A stretch of 64,000 nt of DNA from an uncultured Prevotella sp. GTDB lineage: Bacteria; Bacteroidota; Bacteroidia; Bacteroidales; Bacteroidaceae. Made by a program: the position numbers and the translations under genes. The stretch is taken from the NCBI GenBank assembly GCA_946614435.1, contig CAMOGW010000004.1, positions 62,001 through 126,000 on the forward strand. The letters are read 5' to 3'. The notes below the pieces were generated by a model. That model saw only the letters and a list, made by a program, of their open reading frames with translations, searched no databases and was not told the DNA's origin. Positions within the stretch are counted from its first letter, which is position 1. Each line of letters opens with the position of its first letter. Below are positions 8,436 to 15,611 of the stretch, in pieces.

Positions 8436-9038
8436 ATGAACAAACGTATCATCACCATCATCATCGCCCTCGCCGCTGTGTGCGGTTGTCAGAAAACGGA
8501 GAAGACCATCTACAGGGTGCCGCTGAGTGAGCACGCAATGGAGTTGGAGCGGCAAGAGAAAGCCTATAATGACTCGCTCGAAAAGTACAGTGCGCTACTC
8601 GACACTGCACGGGTTCGGTATTATTTCGACCTCCACAAAGCAGTCTTAGACACCCTGGGCGTTGTCATGCAGCAAGAAGCTGAAGCCTTCATGGCAGCGA
8701 AAGACAGGGAAGCCGCAAACGAGGAAAACAGCAGCATGACCACAGAACTCATCCTCCTCGGGATAGCCATCATCCTGCTCATCGCCATAATTATCTACGT
8801 CAGCATCACCACCCTCTTCTGGACCCGCATCGGCTGGTTCTTCGAGGACGCTTGGCATTGGCTGAAACGTCGCCGCATCATCCGCAGACTGACCGACCCT
8901 CGCTACTGCTCGCTCATCAACGGCCCATTCGTTGAGGACGAAGACCTCACCGACGAGGACATCCACGAAATCATGAACCTCACCCACAATGGCAATCCCC
9001 CCAAATATGAGATAAAAAGAAAGGAAGAAAGTAACTAA
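8436..9038 (+). CDS. Membrane-anchored lipoprotein with GLPGLI-type leader
   Basis: 200 residues, 5 bases after the last GLPGLI gene. The first 17 residues (MNKRIITIIIALAAVCG) match the GLPGLI leaders almost base for base. The leader is then followed by CQKTEK, which makes a possible lipobox (VCG-C). The mature protein is unrelated to GLPGLI. It has a charged, coiled-coil-prone part at 20-95, a hydrophobic helix at about 98-122 (LILLGIAIILLIAIIIYVSI), and a basic then acidic tail (KRRRIIRRL, EDEDLTDEDIHEIMNL). The family is not recognised. A transmembrane helix after a lipoprotein signal is odd: either the leader is an uncleaved first helix, or the gene acquired a foreign leader. Confidence 0.75.
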   Translation: MNKRIITIIIALAAVCGCQKTEKTIYRVPLSEHAMELERQEKAYNDSLEKYSALLDTARVRYYFDLHKAVLDTLGVVMQQEAEAFMAAKDREAANEENSSMTTELILLGIAIILLIAIIIYVSITTLFWTRIGWFFEDAWHWLKRRRIIRRLTDPRYCSLINGPFVEDEDLTDEDIHEIMNLTHNGNPPKYEIKRKEESN

Positions 9039-9050
9039 AAACTCAGTAAT

Positions 9051-9199
9051 ATGAACACCTCTGAATATGACAAAAGTATAGGAATGCCCGATATGATAAA
9101 GAATGGGCTAAGTTTGAGAATGAAGTCATTAACTCTAATTCGGTACAGCATAAAATGCCGTTACCGCCAATAATAGAGATAGAAGATGACAGAACATAG
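9051..9199 (+). pseudogene. Small gene broken by a frameshift in an A-run
   Basis: From ATG at 9051 the frame reads MNTSEYDK, then meets the AAAA run at 9072-9075. If one A is added there, the reading continues KYRNARYDKEWAKFE, VINSNSVQHKMPLPPIIE and IEDDRT to the stop at 9197-9199, 49 residues in all. Without it, the open frame yields a 40-residue product ending at 9173. The continuous product has a natural amino-acid mix, so a one-base loss or sequencing error is likely. Function unknown. It lies 12 bases after the preceding gene and probably shares its operon. Confidence 0.45.
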
Positions 9200-9830
9200 A
9201 CTTCCAAATATTAAAGCAGTAAAGTTCTTGGACGATCCAAGCGGCGAAGCCGAGTGAAACAAAGTAATTTTTGTTCAAAATTCCTATAGGCACCTAAGCC
9301 CCGTCGCGTCGTGATGACGAGACGGGGCTTTGTCGTGAAGAATGCCAAGATGTCTTGGAACAAAAGATAACTGGAAAGGTTTATACCAAGAGCATGTCGC
9401 AAAAGACTTCTTATACATATTATGCTTGCTGCGCAAAAATGCGAACAGTAACCATTGATATTTGCTGCGTAATGTTGAGCTATCCATGCTCCGCAGCTGC
9501 ACGTCTGTTGGCGATTGGGCGGGTGGATTAGGATGCACCTCCTTTCGTTTGGGGTAATAAAACGGAGCGAACTCCGACGCATCTGAATGGTACTCTCAGA
9601 CGGCTTGCGGCTAAGGAACTTTTTCAAAAGTTCTAAGCCTAATTAGCGTTAACGGTTATTGACACGATTCGGACGGCATTGCCAGCCTTATGGAGCAAGC
9701 TCATCTGAAGTATGGAAAGGTACTGCCTTTACTGCCTCGAAATAAATAGGTTCAGTATCTGAGCCCTCTGAGGCAATGACAACCAGGCAGGCAGTTCTGG
9801 CCGAACGAAACTTTTTCTCTGTCTCATGTC
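9200..9830. other. Non-coding or decayed segment with hairpin and gene scraps
   Basis: No convincing gene is seen. A strong hairpin lies at 9296-9330. At about 9553-9635 the + strand reads NKTERTPTHLNG and LRRLAAKELFQKF before a stop, like the tail of a protein. At 9663-9749 another tail-like piece reads HDSDGIASLMEQAHLKYG and VLPLLPRNK before a stop. A long minus-strand open frame (9211-9627) has an unnatural composition rich in Cys, Arg and Ile, and I do not accept it as a gene. The segment may be a dispersed repeat or a graveyard of gene ends. Confidence 0.4.
9296..9330 (+). terminator. Strong GC hairpin, possible terminator
   Basis: AAGCCCCGTC pairs perfectly with GACGGGGCTT. After one G/A mismatch a further four pairs (CGTC/GACG) close a GTGAT loop. 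Only three T follow the stem, so this may be a weak or bidirectional terminator, or part of a structured RNA. Confidence 0.45.
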
Positions 9831-10070
9831 CTAATTCCAGTTTAATAATTTGATAGATGCAAAGAAGGGAATAGCACCATAACGACCTTGCAGATAGCCT
9901 TTGCGAATATCTTCACGAGGCTTGTATTCTGCCAAGGATGTGAGATGGGATGTACCGTTTTGGTCTTTCTCAACAAACCAGACTTCGTCTGCACGAATTA
10001 AATTCAGGTTGAGTAGATTTTGGGTTTCTTCATTAAAGGAAAGGATGTTTTCAAAAGTTGTTCTTAATAT
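9831..10070 (-). pseudogene. Relic of AAA_15-type ATPase, internally deleted
   Basis: On the minus strand the reading LRTTFENILSFNEETQ matches the usual start of ATP-binding AAA_15 (abortive-infection/OLD-like) proteins. It continues directly into RADEVWFVEKD, SHLTSLAEYKPREDIRKGY and QGRYGAIPFF, which is the usual C-terminal end of the same family. The Walker motifs and several hundred residues that belong between are absent. The deletion kept the frame. The open frame runs further upstream, to 10265, but that part is not family-like. These ATPases often belong to defence loci, so this is probably the scar of a lost defence gene. Confidence 0.7.
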
Positions 10071-10107
10071 TATAATGCATACTTTTTGCACAATAGTATA
10101 AAAAAGG

Positions 10108-10140
10108 TTTGGATTTGAAAACTTCTTTGTCTTATATTTG
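10108..10140 (+). promoter_or_regulatory. Bacteroidota-type promoter candidate
   Basis: TTTG at 10108-10111, 21 bases, then TATATTTG at 10133-10140. It points toward the secreted-protein gene at 10475 and overlaps the upstream flank of the ATPase relic. A second candidate lies closer to that gene. Confidence 0.45.
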
Positions 10141-10223
10141 CAACAGGATGGGGGTGTAACTTCTTTTAACGGTATGGAGTTATTCATGGGTACCACCTTA
10201 TTTATCATTTTTTTAGTTAGAAC

Positions 10224-10256
10224 TTGCGGTAGAGTGCAGTTTATTATGTAATTTTG
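10224..10256 (+). promoter_or_regulatory. Bacteroidota-type promoter, leader of the 10475 gene
   Basis: TTG at 10224-10226, 22 bases, then TAATTTTG at 10249-10256. Transcription from here would give a leader of about 210 bases before the ATG at 10475. The leader contains a 21-codon open frame at 10316-10381 (MRKSKQLLLELPHLRMRASY...) that could be a leader peptide. Otherwise I see nothing coding in 10071-10474. Confidence 0.5.
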
Positions 10257-10474
10257 CCGTCGCAACCCGAAAGGAGTGCAAAGACATATCGCTCAATAGT
10301 CTCACAATCACCACCATGAGAAAGAGCAAGCAACTATTATTGGAGCTACCCCATCTAAGGATGCGGGCTTCCTATATATAATTGTGGCTTGTGGTGAGCC
10401 GAGAGACGTATGGCGAAATTTTGCGCCTCTTTCGTGGAGACCAGAAACAATAACTTTAACCAAACAACAAAAAA

Positions 10475-11290
10475 ATGACAAGAGCAATTGTGACTATGCT
10501 GCTGGCTACCCTGACAATGGGGGCGACAGCGCAAACTGAGAATCCTCGCGGCATCTACAAGATGACAACGCTCACTGGTAAGGTGGGTGAGGTGAAAGCA
10601 CCCTTTGAGCAGTATAAAATCTGTACCGACAGTGTGACGCTCATGGTGAGTGAACAGGGCAACAGCTTCAGCATAAGTGATAACGACCATCGGGTTTTCA
10701 ACTACACTGGCAAGCAGCCTAAGTCGGAGGGCGACAAGAGTCCGCTCATCTACGACAGCAACAGCGAGCAGTTCAAGTTGAAGTGGTGGAGCACCTATCC
10801 CTATCACGTTCATTTCCCCAATAACGATTGGTGCATAGAGAAATATGAGTCGGGGAAATACTCTGCAACGAGTAAGGTGTTTTTCGATGCACTCACTGGT
10901 GCAGCAAAGATTGATGCGAACAATCCGCTGACTGGTACTTGGCGATTCATCGGCTATGTGGACGAACTGCGTGACGTAAAGAAGGAACTGCCAAAATTGC
11001 ATGAGAAATACCCGACGAGCAGATATTTCAATAGCTTCATGGTTTTTACTCCGCAAGACCTGACTACCGTTTTCAACCGTGGCGGAGGCGTGGACAAAAT
11101 CGAGCTCGATGGCAAGAAAGCCTACAAGTCTGCTGGCAAGACATATCAGATAAAGTGGTTGTCGAAGAATCGCATCGCCATTGAGGACCGCGTAGATTAC
11201 CGCACGGACTGGATGATTTTGGAGCGCGTCACGGATGGCTCTACACCGTTAAGCCATATTGCCGGCCAGTACGTTGGTAATCGCAGATGA
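10475..11290 (+). CDS. Secreted protein with lipocalin-like features
   Basis: 271 residues with a Sec signal peptide (MTRAIVTMLLATLTMGATAQ). The second half begins NPLTGTWRFIGYVDEL, the G-x-W opening found in lipocalin-like domains of the Bacteroidota DUF4488 kind. The first half (NPRGIYKMTTLTGKVGE, with IKWLSKNRIAIEDR near the end of the second half) looks like a related repeat, so the protein may hold two small beta-barrels. No catalytic motif is seen. It has its own promoter and a long leader, and stands alone between decayed DNA and a palindromic repeat. The family call is tentative; secretion is well supported. Confidence 0.65.
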   Translation: MTRAIVTMLLATLTMGATAQTENPRGIYKMTTLTGKVGEVKAPFEQYKICTDSVTLMVSEQGNSFSISDNDHRVFNYTGKQPKSEGDKSPLIYDSNSEQFKLKWWSTYPYHVHFPNNDWCIEKYESGKYSATSKVFFDALTGAAKIDANNPLTGTWRFIGYVDELRDVKKELPKLHEKYPTSRYFNSFMVFTPQDLTTVFNRGGGVDKIELDGKKAYKSAGKTYQIKWLSKNRIAIEDRVDYRTDWMILERVTDGSTPLSHIAGQYVGNRR

Positions 11291-11402
11291 TGTCCTATGG
11301 AAGAAATCAAAATCTATCATTCCCTTTGGCGGATGCTGCTTCTTGTTGTGGCAAGTCTCGCTTTTGCAGTTGCCGGTTTCCATTTTCTGTTCTATGTGCT
11401 TT

Positions 11403-11474
11403 AAACATCAGCTCCCATCTGATTCTGTCGCAACTCGTTGATTGATTGGCAGATGCAGATGGGAGCTGATGTTT
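11403..11474. repeat. CTCC-type inverted repeat element, copy 1
   Basis: A perfect 19-bp inverted repeat: arm 11403-11421 (AAACATCAGCTCCCATCTG) and arm 11456-11474, with a 34-base loop. The arms resemble those of the larger elements at 18939-19023 and 45194-45275 (ACATCTGCTCC). It lies between the convergent 10475 gene and fabG. The right arm ends in a T-run, so it could serve as a terminator for the + strand. Confidence 0.7.
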
Positions 11475-11503
11475 TTGAAGTTGTATGAAATAAGCGTTGT
11501 GGC

Positions 11504-12241
11504 TTACATGTTCATGCCACCATCGACCTGAATGACCTGGCCGCTGATGTAGCTCGACATGTCGGAAGCGAGGAACACGGCGCAGTTGGCAATGTCATCG
11601 ACTGTACCGCCACGACGAAGAGGAATCTTGTTGCACCACTCCTTGCGAACTTCCTCAGACAGTGCCTGTGTCATGGCTGTGTCGATGAAGCCGGGGGCGA
11701 TAGCGTTGGCACGAATACCTTTCGGACCCATCTCCTGACCGATGCTCTTGGCCAGTGCGATGAGGCCAGCCTTTGATGCTGCGTAGTTGGCCTGTCCGGC
11801 ATTGCCGTGAACACCCACTACCGATGCCATATTGATGATGGAGCCACCGCGCTGACGCATCATGACCGGTACGCAGGCATGGATGAAGTTGAAGGCCGAC
11901 TTCAGGTTGACGGCAATCACGGCATCCCACTGCTGTTCGGTCATGCGGAGCATCAACCCGTCCTTGGTGATACCGGCGTTGTTGACAAGAATGTCGATAG
12001 AGCCGAACTCTTCCTTGACTGCTTTTACCACTTCCTCGGTCTGAGCAAAGTCGGCTGCGTTAGAGGCATAGCTCTTGGCCTTCACGCCCAGAGCGGCTAT
12101 TTCCTGCTCCGTCTCTTCGTTGATGGCCAGGTCGGTGAATGCAATGTTAGCGCCTTCAGCGGCGAACTTCAGGGCAATGGCTTTTCCAATGCCACGTGCT
12201 GCACCTGTGATGAGTGCAGTCTTACCTTGTAATAATCCCAT
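11504..12241 (-). CDS. fabG: 3-oxoacyl-ACP reductase FabG
   Basis: 245 residues, normal for FabG. It has the Rossmann motif TGAARGIG at 12-19, NNAG at 87-90, the catalytic Ser140, Tyr153 and Lys157 (YAASK), and a C-terminus SGQVIQVDGGMNM. It reduces 3-oxoacyl-ACP to 3-hydroxyacyl-ACP with NADPH in fatty-acid elongation. It sits 27 bases downstream of a TetR-type gene on the same strand and is probably co-transcribed with it. A second, more distant FabG (25646) opens the polyene operon, so this copy is likely the housekeeping one. Confidence 0.93.
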   Translation of the reverse strand: MGLLQGKTALITGAARGIGKAIALKFAAEGANIAFTDLAINEETEQEIAALGVKAKSYASNAADFAQTEEVVKAVKEEFGSIDILVNNAGITKDGLMLRMTEQQWDAVIAVNLKSAFNFIHACVPVMMRQRGGSIINMASVVGVHGNAGQANYAASKAGLIALAKSIGQEMGPKGIRANAIAPGFIDTAMTQALSEEVRKEWCNKIPLRRGGTVDDIANCAVFLASDMSSYISGQVIQVDGGMNM

Positions 12242-12268
12242 ATTCTTTAATTTATTTTACCCTAAAAC

Positions 12269-12865
12269 TTAGGGGACGATTTTATGCGTTCCTAATGCGC
12301 CATAGACAAACTTGGCTACTTGCGGCTTAGTGGACTCTTCGGTGGTGCCGTGGGCGATGCGGCCATAGATGTAGGGCACTTCGAGACCCTTGATGCAATA
12401 GTGGGTGATGTCGGCTACGAGGTTCACGTTCTCAATGTCGAACTCACCTTCTTCCTTCCCTTCGGCAAATACCTTGCGGAACAGCTCAACCTCGGCCAAG
12501 TCGAAGTGCTTGCGCACTTTCTCCACCATCCAGATGTTACGAAAGAACTCGGCACGCAAGTTTCCGTTGCGCACTACCGTTTCGCGAATCATGTTCAGGT
12601 GGGTGTATATGAGCTCGATGACTTTCTCGTGAGGGCTGATCTTTCGTGCTGCCACTTCGTCGAGCTTGTCGGAGAGACGTTCCAGCTCAGTCTCAATCAC
12701 GGCATAGTAGATGTCTTCTTTTGATTTGAAGTAGGTATAGAGTGTACGACGTCCTTTACCCGAAGCTTGAGCAATATCGTTCATGGTCGTATTTTCCATT
12801 CCGTTCTTGGCAAATAGCTGGCGGGCTACGTCAACCAAAAGTTGTCTTGTTTTCGATATTGACAT
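12269..12865 (-). CDS. TetR/AcrR family transcriptional regulator
   Basis: 198 residues. The N-terminal helix-turn-helix reads ARQLFAKNGMENTTMNDIAQ, then GKGRRTLYTYFKSKEDIYYAVI, a standard TetR DNA-binding domain at about 10-60. The rest is helical and would form the ligand pocket and dimer face. A good promoter (12915-12945) precedes it, and fabG follows in the same operon. This pairing suggests control of fatty-acid synthesis by an acyl ligand, as in FadR/FabR-like TetR proteins, but the ligand is inference. Confidence 0.9.
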   Translation of the reverse strand: MSISKTRQLLVDVARQLFAKNGMENTTMNDIAQASGKGRRTLYTYFKSKEDIYYAVIETELERLSDKLDEVAARKISPHEKVIELIYTHLNMIRETVVRNGNLRAEFFRNIWMVEKVRKHFDLAEVELFRKVFAEGKEEGEFDIENVNLVADITHYCIKGLEVPYIYGRIAHGTTEESTKPQVAKFVYGALGTHKIVP

Positions 12866-12914
12866 GTTGTTATCTCCTATGCTTTATATGATTGCACATT
12901 GTCTATGTCGTGTG

Positions 12915-12945
12915 CAAAAGTAGCTTTTTTATTTGAAATGACAAA
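12915..12945 (-). promoter_or_regulatory. Promoter of the TetR-fabG operon
   Basis: On the minus strand: TTTG (12942-12945), 19 bases, TACTTTTG (12915-12922). Spacing and sequence match the Bacteroidota primary-sigma consensus. The distance to the TetR start codon is about 50 bases, enough room for an operator. Confidence 0.7.
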
Positions 12946-13002
12946 AGAAAAAGGCGAGAAAAGGTGAGAAAAATGTGTTTTTGGAAAAATCTTTTCATAA
13001 AA

Positions 13003-13034
13003 TTTGCATATTAAGAAAAAAAGTACTACCTTTG
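13003..13034 (+). promoter_or_regulatory. Promoter of tRNA-Met
   Basis: TTTG at 13003-13006, 20 bases, TACCTTTG at 13027-13034, ending 21 bases before the tRNA. A textbook Bacteroidota promoter. Confidence 0.75.
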
Positions 13035-13055
13035 CACTCGCTTAAAAGATAACAT

Positions 13056-13128
13056 CGCGGAGTGGAGCAGTTGGTAGCTCGCCAGGCTCATAACCTGGAG
13101 GTCGCACGTTCGAATCCTGCCTCCGCAA
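13056..13128 (+). tRNA. tRNA-Met (CAT), initiator type
   Basis: The cloverleaf folds. The acceptor is CGCGGAG/CTCCGCA with a C1-A72 mismatch, the hallmark of bacterial initiator tRNA. The anticodon arm is CCAGG-CTCATAA-CCTGG with anticodon CAT, and the D-arm is GAGC/GCTC. The T-arm GCACG-TTCGAAT-CCTGC has one C/C mismatch, which is unusual. CCA is not encoded. A promoter lies just upstream and a terminator just downstream. The anticodon stem lacks the full GGG/CCC set of the E. coli initiator, so the initiator call rests on the 1-72 mismatch. Confidence 0.9.
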
Positions 13129-13185
13129 CTACAAAAAGCCCGAAGTCTTTCGACTCGGGCTTTTTTCGTGCTTGGCAGAATCCTT
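13111..13185 (+). repeat. Direct repeat of tRNA 3' end plus terminator, copy 1
   Basis: 75 bases that begin in the T-arm of the tRNA and include the acceptor 3' strand, the terminator and 19 bases beyond. They recur without change at 13241-13315 (offset 130). Confidence 0.9.
13137..13166 (+). terminator. Rho-independent terminator of tRNA-Met
   Basis: AGCCCGA pairs with TCGGGCT, an inner GTC/GAC closes a TTTC loop, and six T follow. An A-run in front makes it usable from both sides. Confidence 0.85.
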
Positions 13186-13240
13186 CACGTGCTCCCGGTC
13201 GCAGTTCTTCGCAGAGCGAAGCGTCCCTTCGGGCCGAGCG

Positions 13241-13315
13241 CGAATCCTGCCTCCGCAACTACAAAAAGCCCGAAGTCTTTCGACTCGGGCTTTTTTCGTG
13301 CTTGGCAGAATCCTT
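13241..13315 (+). repeat. Direct repeat of tRNA 3' end plus terminator, copy 2
   Basis: Identical to 13111-13185, with the terminator repeated at 13267-13296. There is no tRNA 5' half in front. The 55-base spacer (13186-13240) is unlike the tRNA. The arrangement fits either a tandem duplication or the two ends of an element that integrated at the tRNA and was then almost wholly lost. Confidence 0.85.
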
Positions 13316-13323
13316 TTTGTTTT

Positions 13324-14271
13324 TTAGTTGAGATGAAATTGGGAACTCTTTTCCTGTCTTCGATAAAGATACGCTACGGCAGCACCAGACAGATTGTGCC
13401 ACACACTGAAGATGGCGCCTGGGGTGCTGGCCAACGGGTAGGCTGCGAAATGAATGGTGGCCAGACTGCTTGCCAATCCTGAATTCTGCATGCCTACCTC
13501 GATGGAGATGGCTCTCTTCTTCGGCTCCGACAGACTGAGCAGTTGGCCAATCAGGTAGCCTAAGCCCAGACCGCAGACGTTGTGAAGCATGACAACCACC
13601 ACTATCAACAGACCGCCGGCCAACAGTTTGTCGGCATTTACGGAGATGACGATGGCCACAATAAAGGCAATGGCAACAGACGAGAACGCAGGAAGGTAGT
13701 CGGTGGCTCTCTCCGTGAACTTAGGCCAGAGCCACTTGATCAACAATCCCAAGACGATGGGGAGTATGACTATCCATAGAATGCTCAGGAACATGCTCGC
13801 CACATCTACATTGATGCTCTTGCCGGCCAGCATCCATGTCAGCAGTGGAGTCAGGAACGGGGCCAGCAGAGTAGATACTCCTGTCATCCCTACGGAGAGA
13901 GCGAGGTCGCCTTTGGCCAGATAGGTGATCACGTTTGAGGCCGTGCCGCCAGGACAACAGCCTACCAGCACCACGCCCAGGGCCAGCGCCTCGTCGAGCT
14001 GGAACAGTTTAGTCAGTGTCCATGCCAGCAGCGGCATGATGGTGAACTGTGCCATGCAGCCTATGACAATATCCTTCGGGCGACTGAAAACGATCTTGAA
14101 ATCCTGTAGGTTCAGTGTCAGTCCCATGCCGAACATCACCACGCCAATCAGGTAGTTGATGACTTTCGGGTTGATTCGCCCGAGTGCATCAGGGTAGGCC
14201 AGTGCCAGCAGTGCCGCAGCCAGCACCAGCAGCCCCATGTATTTAGAGATGTAGTGACAGAGTTTCTTCAT
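13324..14271 (-). CDS. Bile acid:sodium symporter (BASS) family transporter
   Basis: 315 residues with nine to ten hydrophobic helices. It shows the family blocks GMGLTLNLQDF, VGCCPGGTASNVITYLAKGD, EVGMQNSGLASSLA and WHNLSGA, which form the two sodium sites and the crossed helices. BASS proteins import organic anions with sodium. Many bacterial members carry pantoate, keto acids or other carboxylates rather than bile acids, so the substrate is open. It lies 8 bases after the alcohol dehydrogenase gene in the same operon and converges on the tRNA terminator. Confidence 0.9.
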   Translation of the reverse strand: MKKLCHYISKYMGLLVLAAALLALAYPDALGRINPKVINYLIGVVMFGMGLTLNLQDFKIVFSRPKDIVIGCMAQFTIMPLLAWTLTKLFQLDEALALGVVLVGCCPGGTASNVITYLAKGDLALSVGMTGVSTLLAPFLTPLLTWMLAGKSINVDVASMFLSILWIVILPIVLGLLIKWLWPKFTERATDYLPAFSSVAIAFIVAIVISVNADKLLAGGLLIVVVVMLHNVCGLGLGYLIGQLLSLSEPKKRAISIEVGMQNSGLASSLATIHFAAYPLASTPGAIFSVWHNLSGAAVAYLYRRQEKSSQFHLN

Positions 14272-14279
14272 ATATTATT

Positions 14280-15446
14280 TTACATGCTCTCTCGCAGAAT
14301 CTGGATTACCTCGTCGCGTGTCAGCTTGTGGTAGCCGGCATCGAAGATGATGGTGCTGTCGGCGATGGCCTCAATGTTTTGGTCGGTCACGCCCAGCTCT
14401 GCCGAGTGCATCACCACCCCAATCTCCTTCATCCATGCTTCCAAGGCGTCAATGCCCTCGGCGGCCAACTGCTGTTCGGTCTTGCCTTGTGCCGGGATGC
14501 CCCAAACGCTCTGGGCGAAACGGGCAAACTTCTGCACGCCGAACTGTGACACATATTTATAATAAGGTATAGAGACTGCGGCGAGTGTCATGCCGTGCGT
14601 GGCATCGGTGTGGGCACCTATGGCCTGTCCTATCATGTGCACCATCCAGTCCTGCTTCTTGGCACACTTGATGAGCGTGTTCAGTGCCCATGTGGCTGTC
14701 CACATGATGTTTGAACGGGCCTCATAGTCCTGTGGATTCTTCACTGCGATGCGGCTTGAGTGGATGAGCGAGCGCATCAGTCCTTCGGCTATGTAGTCGG
14801 TGGTGTTGTCGTCGTCGCCTGAGAAGTATTGTTCCATGATGTGGCTCATGATGTCGAAGAATCCTGCCACCATCTGATACTGTGGTACGGTGAAGGTGAA
14901 CTTCGGATTGAGCACCGTGAACTTCGGATAGGCATACGAGCCGAACACTTTGCCTATTTTCATGCCAATAGCTCGGTTGGTGATGACCGATCCGCCGTTC
15001 ATCTCCGAGCCTGTGCCTACCATCGTCAGCACGGCCCCCACGGGAATCACGCGGCATGTGGCTTCCTGCTGCTCCATATAGTATTTCTGCCACGGGTCTT
15101 CCTCGCACCAGGCTGAGCAACTCACGCCCTTGGCATAGTCGATGGTGGAGCCGCCACCCACGGCCAGAATCAAGTCGGCGTTATTCTCGCGAGCCATCTT
15201 GGCTCCCTCATAGAGCTTCTCCACCGTGGGGTTCGGCATCACGCCGCTGTCCTCGACGATGGTCTTGCCGGCAGCCTTCAGTGCGCTCACCACGGCATCG
15301 TAAATGCCATTGCGCTTGATGCTTCCGCCACCATAACAGAGCTGAACGGTAGGGCCGTACTGTTTCAGTTCGTCACTCAGAAATTCCAGTGCATTCTCAC
15401 CGAAATACAGTTTAGTAGGGTTCTGATAAGAAAAGTTTCCTTGCAT
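14280..15446 (-). CDS. Iron-containing alcohol dehydrogenase (YqhD/butanol dehydrogenase type)
   Basis: 388 residues, typical for group III alcohol dehydrogenases. The N-terminus MQGNFSYQNPTKLYFGENAL and the GGGSIKRNGIYD and GGGSTIDYAKG motifs form the NAD(P)-binding part. The metal site is supplied by the histidines around HIMEQYF, and by IGAHTDATHGMTLA. YqhD-like enzymes reduce aldehydes with NADPH. It is first in an operon with the BASS transporter and has a clear promoter at 15490-15520. Confidence 0.92.
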   Translation of the reverse strand: MQGNFSYQNPTKLYFGENALEFLSDELKQYGPTVQLCYGGGSIKRNGIYDAVVSALKAAGKTIVEDSGVMPNPTVEKLYEGAKMARENNADLILAVGGGSTIDYAKGVSCSAWCEEDPWQKYYMEQQEATCRVIPVGAVLTMVGTGSEMNGGSVITNRAIGMKIGKVFGSYAYPKFTVLNPKFTFTVPQYQMVAGFFDIMSHIMEQYFSGDDDNTTDYIAEGLMRSLIHSSRIAVKNPQDYEARSNIMWTATWALNTLIKCAKKQDWMVHMIGQAIGAHTDATHGMTLAAVSIPYYKYVSQFGVQKFARFAQSVWGIPAQGKTEQQLAAEGIDALEAWMKEIGVVMHSAELGVTDQNIEAIADSTIIFDAGYHKLTRDEVIQILRESM

Positions 15447-15489
15447 AGTTTGAAGTATTTTAAATTGTTGTTTGTTTCGTCATCGACTG

Positions 15490-15520
15490 CAAATGTAGGC
15501 AAAAATCTGCAAACGGCAAA
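15490..15520 (-). promoter_or_regulatory. Promoter of the alcohol dehydrogenase-BASS operon
   Basis: On the minus strand: TTTG (15517-15520), 19 bases, TACATTTG (15490-15497), about 44 bases before the ATG. Confidence 0.7.
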
Positions 15521-15575
15521 GTTCAGGAACGCAGAATCTGTAGAAATGAGCAATAATTCGGCCCGTCTTCGCGTT

Positions 15576-15583
15576 TATATTTG
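15576..15583 (+). promoter_or_regulatory. TAnnTTTG box upstream of the 15612 gene
   Basis: TATATTTG is present, but no good TTTG lies at the right distance upstream. If it is used, RNA would begin at about 15590, only a few bases before the ATG at 15597. This favours the in-frame ATG at 15612 as the start. Confidence 0.4.
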
Positions 15584-15611
15584 ATGAAGCTTCTTAATGT
15601 TGACACTCCCC

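Noticed and set aside
9211..9627. Minus-strand open frame of 138 codons
   Set aside because: Composition rich in Cys, Arg and Ile with no domain; it runs through a strong hairpin and opposite tail-like scraps on the + strand.
13062..13482. ORFs across the tRNA and its duplicated 3' end
   Set aside because: They read tRNA and terminator sequence, with repeated peptides that come from the DNA duplication.
13324..14271. True bile-acid import
   Set aside because: The family motifs are clear, but bacterial BASS proteins carry many organic anions and no bile-salt gene is nearby.
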